A stretch of DNA of 64,000 nucleotides from Crocinitomix sp044361315 (GCA_044361315.1 JBIKJA010000008.1:62001-126000); one strand, 5' to 3'; numbered from the stretch's first letter, positions 25,562 through 34,498 are shown. Numbers and translations: made by a program. Notes: generated from the letters alone by a model not told the origin.

Positions 25562-27262
25562 ATGGTGCGTTGGATAGTTTTTGTATTGGTTGTCTTTGGA
25601 TTTGGGAGATCTTTTTCTCAAAATGATACAATTAAAATAGGTTTAACAACTAATTTGGTGGTACCCGCTGGTCAACAAATAAATATTGATTCGTTACTTG
25701 CAATTGAACCCAACATTGAACTAAATCCTAATTTTTACAAAACACGTTATAACGAAACAGATTTGTTGTATAAAATTACCGACAATAAAGGCAATGGTTT
25801 TGATAGTTTGTACGGAACACGAAACATGCGGCCAATTTTGCACGGGGTGGCTTATCGTGGTGGTGGGAATAATTATTATCACACCGTAGCCAAACGCGAC
25901 AATCACAATCCGATTCCACCAGATGGGATTAGTAATTTATGTGAAGAAGGCTTTTCGAGAGGGATTTATTTGTACCGTGAAAATTTTGAATTTTCACCAC
26001 TTGGTGACACTTGCAATTGTATCGATAATTCGTACAATCAATTTAAATACGAACAAAAAGATTATTACGATTCATCACATGTGTATGATATGTTGCAATC
26101 AACTTACGAATCGGCCATTAGCCCTGAGATTGGGCCAATTTATTTGCATTGTTGGAATGGTTGGCATGCTTCTGGCTTTATTGCTGCGGTGATGCTCAAA
26201 CAATTTTGTGGTTTTTCAAGTTGGGACGCGGTGAATTATTGGGATTTAGGAACGGATGGGGCAAATACTAGTCCGAGGTATCAAACCCAACGGGATCGGA
26301 TTCGAAATTTTGAGCCTTATCCTGAATTTATGATTTCGGATTCGTTGAAGGCGTGTTTATGTCCTCCACTTCCAGCACATATCGACAGTTCGCAATTACA
26401 CATTGAAATTGAGCATTTAGTAGTGGTTCCTGAAGCAATTCCCGTTGGATTTCATATTGTATTGTACAATGTGGAGTTTGCACCAAGCATGACGAGTTTT
26501 TCAAATATTGCACAAAATCCGGATATCATTAACTTAAAAAGGGCCTTGGATGTAGACACGAATTTGGTGGTTGAAATTGGTGGCTATACAGACAATTCTG
26601 GGTCGGTTGAAAAAAACATCACTATTTCTCGACAAAGAGCGGAGTTTGTGTATAATCATTTAATTCAATCGGGATATAATCCTGCACGCATTTCTTTTCA
26701 CGGATATGGACCTGAAAATCCGATTTATAGCAATAGCACAAAATCATCAAGAGAAGCAAATCGGCGAATTGAAATTAAAGTGATTAGTAAAACGGGTCAT
26801 CGTTCAGATCGGTTAGTCGACGAAAAAGGGACGAATGTGCAAACAGTGTCAAAACCGCAACCTAATCGATTGTTGTCCTATTATTTAGCGAATAAAACAG
26901 AGCCAGGTTTAGGCAATGTTTTTGTAATTGATTCGTTGGTTTTTGCTTCGAGTAGTTTTCAATTACCAACAACCGGCAAAGGGATTGATAATTTAAATGC
27001 ATTGGTGACCTATTTAAATGAAAATAAAAATATTGGTGTTACGATTAACGGATACACAGATGCTTCTGGGATTGAGGATAACAATAAAATTCTATCGGAA
27101 AATCGTGCAAAAGTTGTGTATGATTACCTAATAAAGCAAGGGATTTCGCCAGAAAGATTGGTTTATAATGGTTATGGTTCTAAAAACCCAATTGCCACCA
27201 ATGCTTATTTGTGGGGCCGTGATCAAAATAGACGGATTGAAGTAGAATTTAGAATTCGCTAG
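25562..27262 (+). CDS. Exported fusion of a pseudo-tyrosine-phosphatase domain and two OmpA domains
   Basis: A protein of 566 residues from the ATG at 25562, six bases after TATTTTTG (25548-25555). A signal peptide (about 1-19) is followed by a domain of about 240 residues resembling dual-specificity phosphatases: 'RPILHGVAYRGGGNN', 'GISNLCEEGFSRGIYLYR' and 'PIYLHCWNGWHASGFIAAV' (His196, Cys197). The invariant Arg of HCX5R is Ala203, so it is probably inactive as a phosphatase. Two OmpA peptidoglycan-binding domains follow ('IGGYTDNSGSVEKN' with 'REANRRIEIKV'; 'INGYTDASGIEDNN' with 'GRDQNRRIEVEF'). Periplasmic location is inferred. Confidence 0.82.
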   Translation: MVRWIVFVLVVFGFGRSFSQNDTIKIGLTTNLVVPAGQQINIDSLLAIEPNIELNPNFYKTRYNETDLLYKITDNKGNGFDSLYGTRNMRPILHGVAYRGGGNNYYHTVAKRDNHNPIPPDGISNLCEEGFSRGIYLYRENFEFSPLGDTCNCIDNSYNQFKYEQKDYYDSSHVYDMLQSTYESAISPEIGPIYLHCWNGWHASGFIAAVMLKQFCGFSSWDAVNYWDLGTDGANTSPRYQTQRDRIRNFEPYPEFMISDSLKACLCPPLPAHIDSSQLHIEIEHLVVVPEAIPVGFHIVLYNVEFAPSMTSFSNIAQNPDIINLKRALDVDTNLVVEIGGYTDNSGSVEKNITISRQRAEFVYNHLIQSGYNPARISFHGYGPENPIYSNSTKSSREANRRIEIKVISKTGHRSDRLVDEKGTNVQTVSKPQPNRLLSYYLANKTEPGLGNVFVIDSLVFASSSFQLPTTGKGIDNLNALVTYLNENKNIGVTINGYTDASGIEDNNKILSENRAKVVYDYLIKQGISPERLVYNGYGSKNPIATNAYLWGRDQNRRIEVEFRIR

Positions 27263-27293
27263 TTTGAGTGCAAAAATGAGGGATTGAGGCGAA

Positions 27294-28331
27294 ATGGAAA
27301 ACAAGACACAAATTTCTCAATTTTTTAGTAAGAGAAGGGTTTACCTAGCTATTTTTATTTGTCTTTCGATTGTTGGGGTGATTTATTTCCTTGAATGGCG
27401 CAAAGGCAGTCAAAATTTAATGACCTTGCATTGGACAGGAATGAGCGGAGTTTATTTGTTGTTAGGTCTTTTTTTTATGGCCTTGCGTGATTTGGCGTAT
27501 ATGTGGCGCATTCGAATTTTGACGGACAGGGAATTAAGTTGGAAACAATCTTTTAATGTAATTATGTTGTGGGAGTTTGCTTCGGCGGTTTCGCCAGGCG
27601 TTGTTGGCGGTTCGGCGGTTGCTTTTTTTATTTTGGAAAAGGAAAAAATACCTTTAGGAAAATCGACAGCTTTAGTCATTATCACCTTGATTTTGGATAA
27701 TTTATTTTATGTTTTGATGATTCCGTTGGTATTGTTTTTTATTGATGTTGTTGCCTTATTTCCGGTGCAGTTGTCTGCAATGGCGAAAACTGGAATGGGT
27801 GTTTTTTGGATAGGTTATGGGATTATTGTTGGAATAACACTTGTGTTAATTGCTGGGGTTTTTGTTTCGCCAAAGATTATTTATTTTTTTGTGAAATTAA
27901 TCTACAAATTACCTTATTTGAAACGCCGTGCTGAAAAAGCGGACCAATTTGCAAAGGACATTGAAATGGCATCAGTTGCGCTGAAAAATAAACGGATGTT
28001 GTATTGGATTAAATTGATTTTGGCAACAATGGGCGCCTGGTTTTCGCGGTTTTTGGTGGTTAATTGTGTGCTATTTGCTTTTATTGGGCTAAATTTTTGG
28101 GACAATTTCATTATTCTTGGACGCCAATTGATTATGTGGTTGGCCATGTTGGTAACGCCCACTCCAGGAGGCAGTGGGATAGCAGAATATGCTTTTTCTG
28201 AATTGTTTGCCGATTATGTGCTTGGCGCAGGCGTGTCAGCGGTAGGTTTGGCCTTGATTTGGAGAACCTTATCTTATTATCCTTATTTATTAATTGGTTC
28301 GATTGTTTTGCCGAAGTGGTTAAAGAAGTAG
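27294..28331 (+). CDS. Flippase-like integral membrane protein (lysylphosphatidylglycerol synthase TM family)
   Basis: A protein of 345 residues with about eight membrane helices. Features of the LPG_synthase_TM (UPF0104-like) family are visible: 'MWEFASAVSPGVVGGSAVAF' in the first half, 'ALVIITLILDNLFYVLMIPL', and 'LVTPTPGGSGIAEYAFSELF' near the C-terminus. There is no soluble synthase domain, so it is more likely a lipid or lipid-linked-sugar translocase than a lysyl transferase. It lies 31 bases after the OmpA fusion gene. Confidence 0.82.
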   Translation: MENKTQISQFFSKRRVYLAIFICLSIVGVIYFLEWRKGSQNLMTLHWTGMSGVYLLLGLFFMALRDLAYMWRIRILTDRELSWKQSFNVIMLWEFASAVSPGVVGGSAVAFFILEKEKIPLGKSTALVIITLILDNLFYVLMIPLVLFFIDVVALFPVQLSAMAKTGMGVFWIGYGIIVGITLVLIAGVFVSPKIIYFFVKLIYKLPYLKRRAEKADQFAKDIEMASVALKNKRMLYWIKLILATMGAWFSRFLVVNCVLFAFIGLNFWDNFIILGRQLIMWLAMLVTPTPGGSGIAEYAFSELFADYVLGAGVSAVGLALIWRTLSYYPYLLIGSIVLPKWLKK

Positions 28332-28382
28332 TATTTTGTTGAATTTTCCCTCAATTTTGCGTAAGTGATGGAAGTGGCAGCT

Positions 28383-28499
28383 CCCTGACATCCCGACGAT
28401 TCCGACGTTTCAGTTGGGATGTCGGGATGTCAGGGACTATAACGTACAGCACGACCCCGACGATCCCATCCCCAAAGAGTTGGGGATGGGATGTCGGGG
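28383..28499. repeat. Pair of long GC-rich palindromes
   Basis: Arms at 28383-28397 and 28421-28435 are perfect 15-base inverted repeats (ccctgacatcccgac / gtcgggatgtcaggg). A second hairpin has arms at 28455-28475 and 28480-28499, about 20 paired bases with one unpaired G and a four-base loop. Both share the core catcccgac/gtcgggatg. No T run follows, so they are not ordinary terminators. The surrounding 255 bases hold no gene. Confidence 0.85.
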
Positions 28500-28586
28500 A
28501 TACGCCCAAATAAAAAATCTGATGACGAACTTGTAACTAAATTCTTTGACGCAGTTAATAGGAAAAGAAAGATAATCAAGTAAGAG

Positions 28587-29339
28587 ATGAAAAGGGGACT
28601 AGCAGTATTGATTTTTTGCCTTGCAGGAAGTAGGGTGATTGCACAGGATTTACTTTTGGAATATGGTCAAAATTCAGGGAATAATTTTAATGGGTGGTTG
28701 GTGGATCCATATTCGGTTTTTGACGAGATCATATTTGAAGAAACAGGTACCACTTTTTACAGTGCAGAAGGTGGAAATTTTTCGGTTTCTTTAACTAAAA
28801 AGGTTGAGGATTTAAATGATTATCAACGTTTAAGTGTGCTTTTTAATTTTGAAGCTGTGAAAAACTGTGTTTTAGCGCATGTTGTTTATTCAGTTTCTGA
28901 AGATGGGAAAAAGTGGAGACATTTAAATTTAAGCAGAAACAATGTGGCTTTGACAGTGGCGAATGATTCGTTGGATATTCAATATATTCGTGCTACTGCT
29001 ACAGCGGAGTTTGGGAACAACGGGAGTTTGGTGTGCGATTATGTGAAGGTAGAAGGTTTTGATCCGATAACTGTGACGATGATTGAGGAGTATGAGACGG
29101 AAGTTGCAGAAGATGAAGCCTTTTATATTTTCAATTTTGGACACACTTTAAATATTGAAACGAAAATTGAACAGTCTTATGATGTCATGATCACATCAAT
29201 CAGCGGGCAAATCGTTTACCGTGAGCGGGTGGTGGGAAGTAACAGAATTCAATTACCCGAAGATTTAATGGGAATTTATGTTGTAACGGTGCTTCATAAC
29301 AACATTTTTCAGGCTTCTAAAAAGGTTGTTTTTGAATAG
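28587..29339 (+). CDS. Secreted protein with T9SS type A-like C-terminal domain
   Basis: A protein of 250 residues with a signal peptide (about 1-19, cleavage near IAQ). The middle resembles a jelly-roll or discoidin-like fold ('FSVSLTKKVEDLNDYQRLS', 'YSVSEDGKKWRHLNLS', 'IQYIRATATAEFGNNGS'). The last 70 residues look like a T9SS sorting domain ('YDVMITSISGQIVYRERVVG', 'LPEDLMGIYVVTVLHNN'). It would be exported and anchored at the cell surface. The function is unknown. Its stop is one base from the convergent M48 gene. Confidence 0.78.
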   Translation: MKRGLAVLIFCLAGSRVIAQDLLLEYGQNSGNNFNGWLVDPYSVFDEIIFEETGTTFYSAEGGNFSVSLTKKVEDLNDYQRLSVLFNFEAVKNCVLAHVVYSVSEDGKKWRHLNLSRNNVALTVANDSLDIQYIRATATAEFGNNGSLVCDYVKVEGFDPITVTMIEEYETEVAEDEAFYIFNFGHTLNIETKIEQSYDVMITSISGQIVYRERVVGSNRIQLPEDLMGIYVVTVLHNNIFQASKKVVFE

Positions 29340-29340
29340 G

Positions 29341-30150
29341 TTAAAATAATTTCTGGAACTTTTTGAACGTAATAGAGCCATTGTCTGTTCCCCCGCAATT
29401 ATTTTCTTTTGCCCAAGTATGGTAATTAGCAACGCGGTTGGACGGACTTGGATGGGTACTTAAAAATTCTGGCGGGGAGGCTGATCCAGAAGCTTCAATT
29501 TTTTCAAAGAATCCAGCGCCACCATCTGCTGGCCATGTTGTACCGCAAAGATATTCAACTGACATACGGTCAGCTTCTGTTTCGTGCTCACGGCTAAATT
29601 TTAGTCCAATTAAACCAGAAGTAATTTGTTTTAGGGCTTCTCTTTCGCCTAATGTCGCACTTACGAGGATATTAATTCCATATAATTTGGTCATTTGTCG
29701 GGTAGAGTGTCTTAAATCGGCATGACCCATTTCGTGGCCCATCACACCGGCTAATTGCGCTTCATTTTCTAAATATTTAATGATTCCGGTGTAAAAATAA
29801 ATGTATCCGCCAGGTGTGCAAAATGCGTTTAGGGTTGAGTCGTTATCGATAATCCTAACGCGCCAAGCAAAATCATCTTTGTGACGTACTTTGCCGGTTG
29901 CAAGGATTTTATCGCGAATACCGTAGATGTATTTGTAGGCAGCTACGTTCCGAGATGAGTCTAAAATATTAAATTGTGCTTTGTCGTTTTCAATTTCTAA
30001 GGCCACTTGAAGTCCTAAATCCTTATCTTGTTGAATGGTAAAAAGATTTATTCCGCCTTTTGGAGCGGCTTCAGAGCCATCTTTACCCACACCACATGCG
30101 GTGAATATGAGTGCTAATGCGACAATTTTTAATTCTATTTTTCCGATCAT
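29341..30150 (-). CDS. M48 family zinc metalloprotease, lipoprotein
   Basis: A protein of 269 residues if started at the ATG at 30150, which places the lipid Cys at 19 (LIFTAC); an in-frame ATG at 30159 is also possible. The HExxH motif is 'GVMGHEMGHADLRHS', and the third zinc ligand is in 'FSREHETEADRMSVEYL'. The length and lipobox fit the small M48 lipoproteins (BepA/LoiP-like) that degrade misfolded envelope proteins. A role in envelope quality control is inferred from the family. Confidence 0.9.
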   Translation of the reverse strand: MIGKIELKIVALALIFTACGVGKDGSEAAPKGGINLFTIQQDKDLGLQVALEIENDKAQFNILDSSRNVAAYKYIYGIRDKILATGKVRHKDDFAWRVRIIDNDSTLNAFCTPGGYIYFYTGIIKYLENEAQLAGVMGHEMGHADLRHSTRQMTKLYGINILVSATLGEREALKQITSGLIGLKFSREHETEADRMSVEYLCGTTWPADGGAGFFEKIEASGSASPPEFLSTHPSPSNRVANYHTWAKENNCGGTDNGSITFKKFQKLF

Positions 30151-30278
30151 AACGTACAATAAAGCTAATGTGAAGCAAAATTAATACGATTAAGGTGAAT
30201 TTGAATAAATGAAGCTAAAAAATCTAAATTATTCTTTTATTGGACAATTTTTTGGGACAATTGGTATGATGTAACCAC

Positions 30279-30959
30279 CTAAATAAAAACGCCAAATTTC
30301 ACACTGACATATAAAACTAAAAATCCGACAAAAGAACCTAGCAATATTTCGTTAAGGGTGTGCGCTTTTACGTATAATCTTCCTGCGGTGATTAGGCCAG
30401 ACAAAACAAGGAGATACATAATCAAATACAAATTAGTTGGGGTTGAATTAAGTTGTAATGGAAGTTGTGTTTGGCTGTATCCAATAATTGCACCACATAA
30501 ACCAAAGATAGCTGCTGCATGTACGCTAATTTTCACAAAAAAATTCACAAATAGAATTACGACAAAAACTAAGACTGTTCCAAACAGAAAGCCAAAAAGG
30601 GCAGGGTGAACAAAATCGAGAGGAATTTGACGGCGGATGTAGATATAGGCTAAGATATAATAAAGACATCCTAAAATAAGTGGGTAGGTGCGTTCTTCCC
30701 TTTTTTCCATTTTTAAGCTAGAAATCATTTTGCTAGAGTACATGATTAGCAAGCTGAGCAAAGGAGCTAAAACGGTAAGAATTCCTATAATAATGTATAG
30801 GAATAGTTTTAATTCGAACGGGAAATAGCAAAGAGCATCTAATTTATTGTACGAAAGAGGCAGGGTATCAATTGAAAACAAAAAATACAGGCCCAAAAGG
30901 GGAATTAAAATCGGGTGGAGTAAGTAGGAAAGTGTGTTGAAGAAATGCTTTAAAATCAT
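30279..30959 (-). CDS. PAP2-like membrane protein
   Basis: A protein of 226 residues with about six to seven membrane helices. A divergent PAP2 phosphatase pattern can be seen: 'KMEKREERTYPL', 'KISVHAAAIFGLCGAIIGYS' and 'GRLYVKAHTLNEILLGSFVG'. The last has Arg and His in the expected order, but Glu where Asp is usual. Activity on lipid phosphates is possible but not certain. Its start overlaps the rpoN stop, so it is co-transcribed with rpoN. Confidence 0.72.
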   Translation of the reverse strand: MILKHFFNTLSYLLHPILIPLLGLYFLFSIDTLPLSYNKLDALCYFPFELKLFLYIIIGILTVLAPLLSLLIMYSSKMISSLKMEKREERTYPLILGCLYYILAYIYIRRQIPLDFVHPALFGFLFGTVLVFVVILFVNFFVKISVHAAAIFGLCGAIIGYSQTQLPLQLNSTPTNLYLIMYLLVLSGLITAGRLYVKAHTLNEILLGSFVGFLVLYVSVKFGVFI

Positions 30960-32413
30960 AATTCTTTTCTCAACCTTGCGACAGGAATATCTAATTGTTC
31001 GCGATACTTTGCTACCGTTCGGCGGGCGATGTTGTATCCTTTTTCTTTCAAAATATCTGTCAAGCGTTGGTCTGTTAACGGACGTTTTTTGTGTTCAGCG
31101 TCGATAGCATCTTGAAGAATTTTTTTAACTTCTCGCGTAGAAACTTCTTCGCCTGTTGAGGTTGAAAGAGATTCTGAAAAGAAATATTTTAATGAGATAA
31201 TTCCATAAGGTGTTTGAATATATTTAGAGTTTGCCACCCTCGAAATGGTAGAAATATCCATTTCAACAATGTCCGCAATGTCTTTTAGAATCATTGGGCG
31301 GAGATTGGTTTCATCGCCTGTAAGGAAATATTCTTTTTGGTATTCTAAAATGGTATTCATTGTTAATAAAAGGGTGTGTTGTCTTTGTTGGATTGCGTCA
31401 ATGAACCATTTCGCTGAATCTAATTTTTGACGGACAAATTGAACCGCTTCTTTGTCTGATTTATTGCTTTTTGCACCTTCTGAGTATCCACGAAGCATAT
31501 TTTCGTATGTTTTACTCACTTTTAGTTGAGGCGCATTTCTACTATTTAAAGTCAAACTCAAATCCCCTTCGTCGTCAGTCAAAATAAAATCAGGGATAAT
31601 TTGCTGAATATTTTTTGTGTCGGTAACTTCTTTTAACGAGCTTGCAGGTTTTGGATTTAGTCGTAAAATTTCTGCAATTGCATCTTTTAAATCTTCGTCG
31701 TCAATTTCAAATTTTAATTTGATTTTATCGTAATGTTTCTTCGTGAATTCGTCAAAACATTTTTCTAGGATTTTTTTTGCAGTGTAAACAGCAATGTCAC
31801 CGTGGTGACGACGTTCAAGCTGAAGGAGTAAACATTCTCTTAAATCCCTTGCGCCTACTCCAGAAGGTTCAAAATCCTGAATGATAAAAAGTACATCTTC
31901 AACATCTTCTTCAGTGGTATTAAGTCCAGCGCCAAACGCTAAATCGTCAACAATTGCTTCGATATCTCTTCTTAAATAACCATCTTCATCGATATTACCG
32001 ATGATGTTTTCAGCGATTAATTTTTCGCTTGGAGTTAATTTTCGTAGCATTAATTGACTTTCAAGAATATCGTGAAATGATTTTCCACCTGACAATGGAA
32101 CAGATCTTTCTTCTTGGTCTTTGCTCGTATTATTTATCGATGTTTTATATTGCGGGAGATCATCGTCAAGATAATCGTTGATATCAAAAGCTTCGTTGGC
32201 ATCTGACACATCCCCTTCATTTTCGTAATCATCTCCGTAATCGTCCGTTTCTGCTTGCTCCTCGTTTCCTTCTTCCAAAGCAGGGTTTTCCTCAATTTCT
32301 TCTTTAATACGTTGTTCAAGATCCATGGTAGGAACTTGCAATAATTTCATCAGCTGAATTTGCTGAGGAGACAATTTTTGAAGTAACTTCTGACTTAAAG
32401 TTTGTCTTAACAT
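30956..32413 (-). CDS. rpoN: RNA polymerase sigma-54 factor
   Basis: A protein of 485 residues. The Gln/Leu-rich activator-interacting region is at 1-46 ('LSQKLLQKLSPQQIQLMKLL'), followed by an acidic linker (about 50-90), the core-binding domain and the DNA-binding domain, which ends with the RpoN box 'ARRTVAKYREQL' at about 463-474. It directs transcription from -24/-12 promoters and needs an enhancer-binding ATPase; none is in this window. A -7 element TATTTTTG lies at 32437-32444 on minus, upstream of the start. Confidence 0.97.
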   Translation of the reverse strand: MLRQTLSQKLLQKLSPQQIQLMKLLQVPTMDLEQRIKEEIEENPALEEGNEEQAETDDYGDDYENEGDVSDANEAFDINDYLDDDLPQYKTSINNTSKDQEERSVPLSGGKSFHDILESQLMLRKLTPSEKLIAENIIGNIDEDGYLRRDIEAIVDDLAFGAGLNTTEEDVEDVLFIIQDFEPSGVGARDLRECLLLQLERRHHGDIAVYTAKKILEKCFDEFTKKHYDKIKLKFEIDDEDLKDAIAEILRLNPKPASSLKEVTDTKNIQQIIPDFILTDDEGDLSLTLNSRNAPQLKVSKTYENMLRGYSEGAKSNKSDKEAVQFVRQKLDSAKWFIDAIQQRQHTLLLTMNTILEYQKEYFLTGDETNLRPMILKDIADIVEMDISTISRVANSKYIQTPYGIISLKYFFSESLSTSTGEEVSTREVKKILQDAIDAEHKKRPLTDQRLTDILKEKGYNIARRTVAKYREQLDIPVARLRKEL

Positions 32414-32583
32414 TCGTATTTTATCTTGATCTGTCTCAAAAATACGAATATTTCCTGAAAATCATCTTGTATAATGGATATTCTCAACTAGTAGAATTAA
32501 GAAAATATTATTAGAGAGAAATGAACGGCGAAACAAAAAACGAAAAAACAATCAAAAAATGATTAAAATTTAATCAAAAATTG

Positions 32584-32591
32584 TATTTTTG
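32584..32591 (+). promoter_or_regulatory. -7 element of dprA
   Basis: TATTTTTG matches TAnnTTTG and ends four bases before the GTG at 32596. It supports that GTG as the start and implies a leaderless mRNA. Confidence 0.5.
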
Positions 32592-32595
32592 GGGT

Positions 32596-33690
32596 GTGGA
32601 AGAACGAGTATATAAAATTGCTTTGAGTTTATTGCAAGGGATTGGTGTTATCAAAACCAAGACATTAGTGTCTTATATTGGTGGTGCTGAGGCAGTTTTT
32701 AAAGCGAGTGACAAGGAATTGGCTGCGTTGTCGATTACCAGTTTAAAACGAATTAAAGAATTGAAACGTAAAGAAGCGTTGGAAAGGGCACTAGAAGAAG
32801 TTGAATTTATTGATAAAAATGGAATCGAGTTACATTATTACCAAGATCCGAATTATCCAGTTTCTTTAAGATTTTGTGAAGATGGGCCACTTGTTTTATA
32901 TTCTAAAGGAAATGTACAATTTAACAAAGAGAATATTGCGGTGGTGGGAACGCGTAAGGCGAGTAATTATGGGAAAATGCTCGTTCAGGAATTGATCAAA
33001 GACTTGGCGCCAAGGGGGGTTCAAATTATCAGTGGATTGGCACACGGGATTGATAAGGAGGCGCATGAGGCGGCATTAGCGAATGGATTGTCGACAATTG
33101 CAGTTTTAGGGCATGGACTAGATTTAATTTATCCAGCGGCGCATAAAAATTTGGCCAATAGGATGTTGGAGACGGGGGGCGTTGTGACAGAATTTCACAG
33201 TAAATATCCAGGCGATCCTTCTAATTTTCCTAAACGGAATCGCATTGTGGCTGGACTTTCAAGCGCGACGGTGGTGATTGAAAGCGCAATTTCAGGCGGT
33301 TCTTTAATTACGGCCAATTTAGCAAGTGATTATAGTCGTGATGTTTTTGCATTTCCTGGAAATGTTGACCGACTCCAATCGGATGGATGTAATTTTTTGA
33401 TTCGGAAAAATTTAGCGCATTTAATTACCTGTGCAGAAGATATGGACGAAGTAATGGGTTGGGAAAAACCTGCCGTTTCAGAACCTGAACAAACCGACTT
33501 ATTTGAATTGCCAAGTGTAGAGGAAGAAAAAATTATTGCTGTGTTAAAACAAATGAATCAATTAATCCACTTTGACGAATTGAATGAAAAAACGCAGATG
33601 GATATAGGCGAATTATCTTTGAACTTATTTAATTTAGAAATGAGAGGAAAGGTGGAATCACTTCCAGGAAACAATTATCGCATCGCATAA
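32596..33690 (+). CDS. dprA: DNA-processing protein DprA
   Basis: I take the GTG at 32596 as start (364 residues); the longer in-frame TTG at 32581 overlaps the -7 box. An N-terminal helical domain ('LLQGIGVIKTKTLVSYIGGA') precedes the Rossmann-like domain: 'VVGTRKASNYG', 'IISGLAHGIDKEAHEAAL', 'VLGHGLDLIYPAAHKNL' and 'FPKRNRIVAGLS'. A winged-helix-like end follows. DprA loads RecA on incoming single-stranded DNA during natural transformation. Confidence 0.94.
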   Translation: MEERVYKIALSLLQGIGVIKTKTLVSYIGGAEAVFKASDKELAALSITSLKRIKELKRKEALERALEEVEFIDKNGIELHYYQDPNYPVSLRFCEDGPLVLYSKGNVQFNKENIAVVGTRKASNYGKMLVQELIKDLAPRGVQIISGLAHGIDKEAHEAALANGLSTIAVLGHGLDLIYPAAHKNLANRMLETGGVVTEFHSKYPGDPSNFPKRNRIVAGLSSATVVIESAISGGSLITANLASDYSRDVFAFPGNVDRLQSDGCNFLIRKNLAHLITCAEDMDEVMGWEKPAVSEPEQTDLFELPSVEEEKIIAVLKQMNQLIHFDELNEKTQMDIGELSLNLFNLEMRGKVESLPGNNYRIA

Positions 33691-33697
33691 AATAAAA

Positions 33698-33724
33698 AAG
33701 AGGTTATCTATATGATCTCCTCTT
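33698..33724. terminator. Likely bidirectional terminator between dprA and the Pmp3-fusion gene
   Basis: Arms AAGAGG and CCTCTT (33698-33703, 33719-33724) with inner ATC/GAT pairing lie between two convergent genes, flanked by A-rich sequence on the left and T-rich sequence on the right. Confidence 0.45.
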
Positions 33725-33744
33725 CTTTAAAAAACTACTTTTTG

Positions 33745-34398
33745 CTATACATTATTGTGTACCACAATCAGTGCATAGATAACACCACAAATTACTACAC
33801 CAAGTATCCATAATATTAATGAAATCACCACTTGTCTTTTATTCCAATCAGTTACTAAACCGACAGCGACGGGTGGTAAAAGAATCGCAAGAATATAGTA
33901 TAATATGGCGTCATCAGAAGTCGTTGAATTATCGTTTTTTGCCTTTTTAGTTGCGATAAGTTTCTTTTCTGATTGAATGTAGGTTGTGTTTTTCGTTCCT
34001 AAGACCTTTTTATCGTTCTTTAAGTTTTCTCTTACTTCGGTTGATGAATGAGAAAAAGATGGATTAGTAGCTTGAGGAGCTTCGTTGACTACCGCCACTT
34101 CATTCGCCACTGGAGCGATTACTTCATTTTCTGCTTGGTATGTAGAGGTTAACTCCATTGAGGGTAATACCGTCTCTTCAGAAAAAGCGCTTTTATTTTC
34201 CAGATTAGATTCGGTATTAGCCACGTTGTTATCTTCTAATCCGCCACCAATTTTACCTTTGGGGTCAAAATAAAAACCTTTGGTGTATTTTCTTTTTTGA
34301 ATTCCACGGTTTCCAGCAACTTCATTTGAGGTTACACATGAAAATATTAAGCCAATTAAGGCAAACACAATTACACCTTTTTGTAATTTATTTTTCAT
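33745..34398 (-). CDS. Lipoprotein signal fused to a YqaE/Pmp3-type membrane domain
   Basis: A protein of 217 residues. A lipobox (LIFSC, Cys21) opens the protein. A charged linker of about 130 residues follows ('IQKRKYTKGFYFDPKGKIGG'). The end is a two-helix Pmp3/YqaE domain: 'YILAILLPPVAVGLVTDWNK' and 'ISLILWILGVVICGVIYALI'. Isolated Pmp3 proteins of about 50 residues affect membrane potential and salt tolerance. The fused form would have two different membrane attachments, so it may be that the lipobox is not processed. Confidence 0.8.
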   Translation of the reverse strand: MKNKLQKGVIVFALIGLIFSCVTSNEVAGNRGIQKRKYTKGFYFDPKGKIGGGLEDNNVANTESNLENKSAFSEETVLPSMELTSTYQAENEVIAPVANEVAVVNEAPQATNPSFSHSSTEVRENLKNDKKVLGTKNTTYIQSEKKLIATKKAKNDNSTTSDDAILYYILAILLPPVAVGLVTDWNKRQVVISLILWILGVVICGVIYALIVVHNNV

Positions 34399-34464
34399 AC
34401 TGTTTAAATTTTGTGATTATTTCGTACTAAGGTATAATATTCTTTCAATTTGTAACCTACTAAT

Positions 34465-34498
34465 AAAAAAAACGCCCAGATAGTTCTGAGCGTTTTTT
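34465..34498 (-). terminator. Terminator of the sucA-sucB operon
   Basis: On minus, AAAAAACGCTCAGA...CTGGGCGTTTTTTTT forms a stem with a T run, just after the sucB stop and before the next minus-strand gene. The plus strand also ends in Ts, so it may work both ways. Confidence 0.82.

Noticed and set aside
25748..26500. Additional open frames inside the OmpA fusion gene
   Set aside because: They lie in other frames of a well-supported gene and have no ribosome-binding context or family similarity.
28332..28586. Intrinsic terminator after the flippase-like gene
   Set aside because: The strong hairpins there are not followed by a T run, so I list them as a repeat rather than a terminator.
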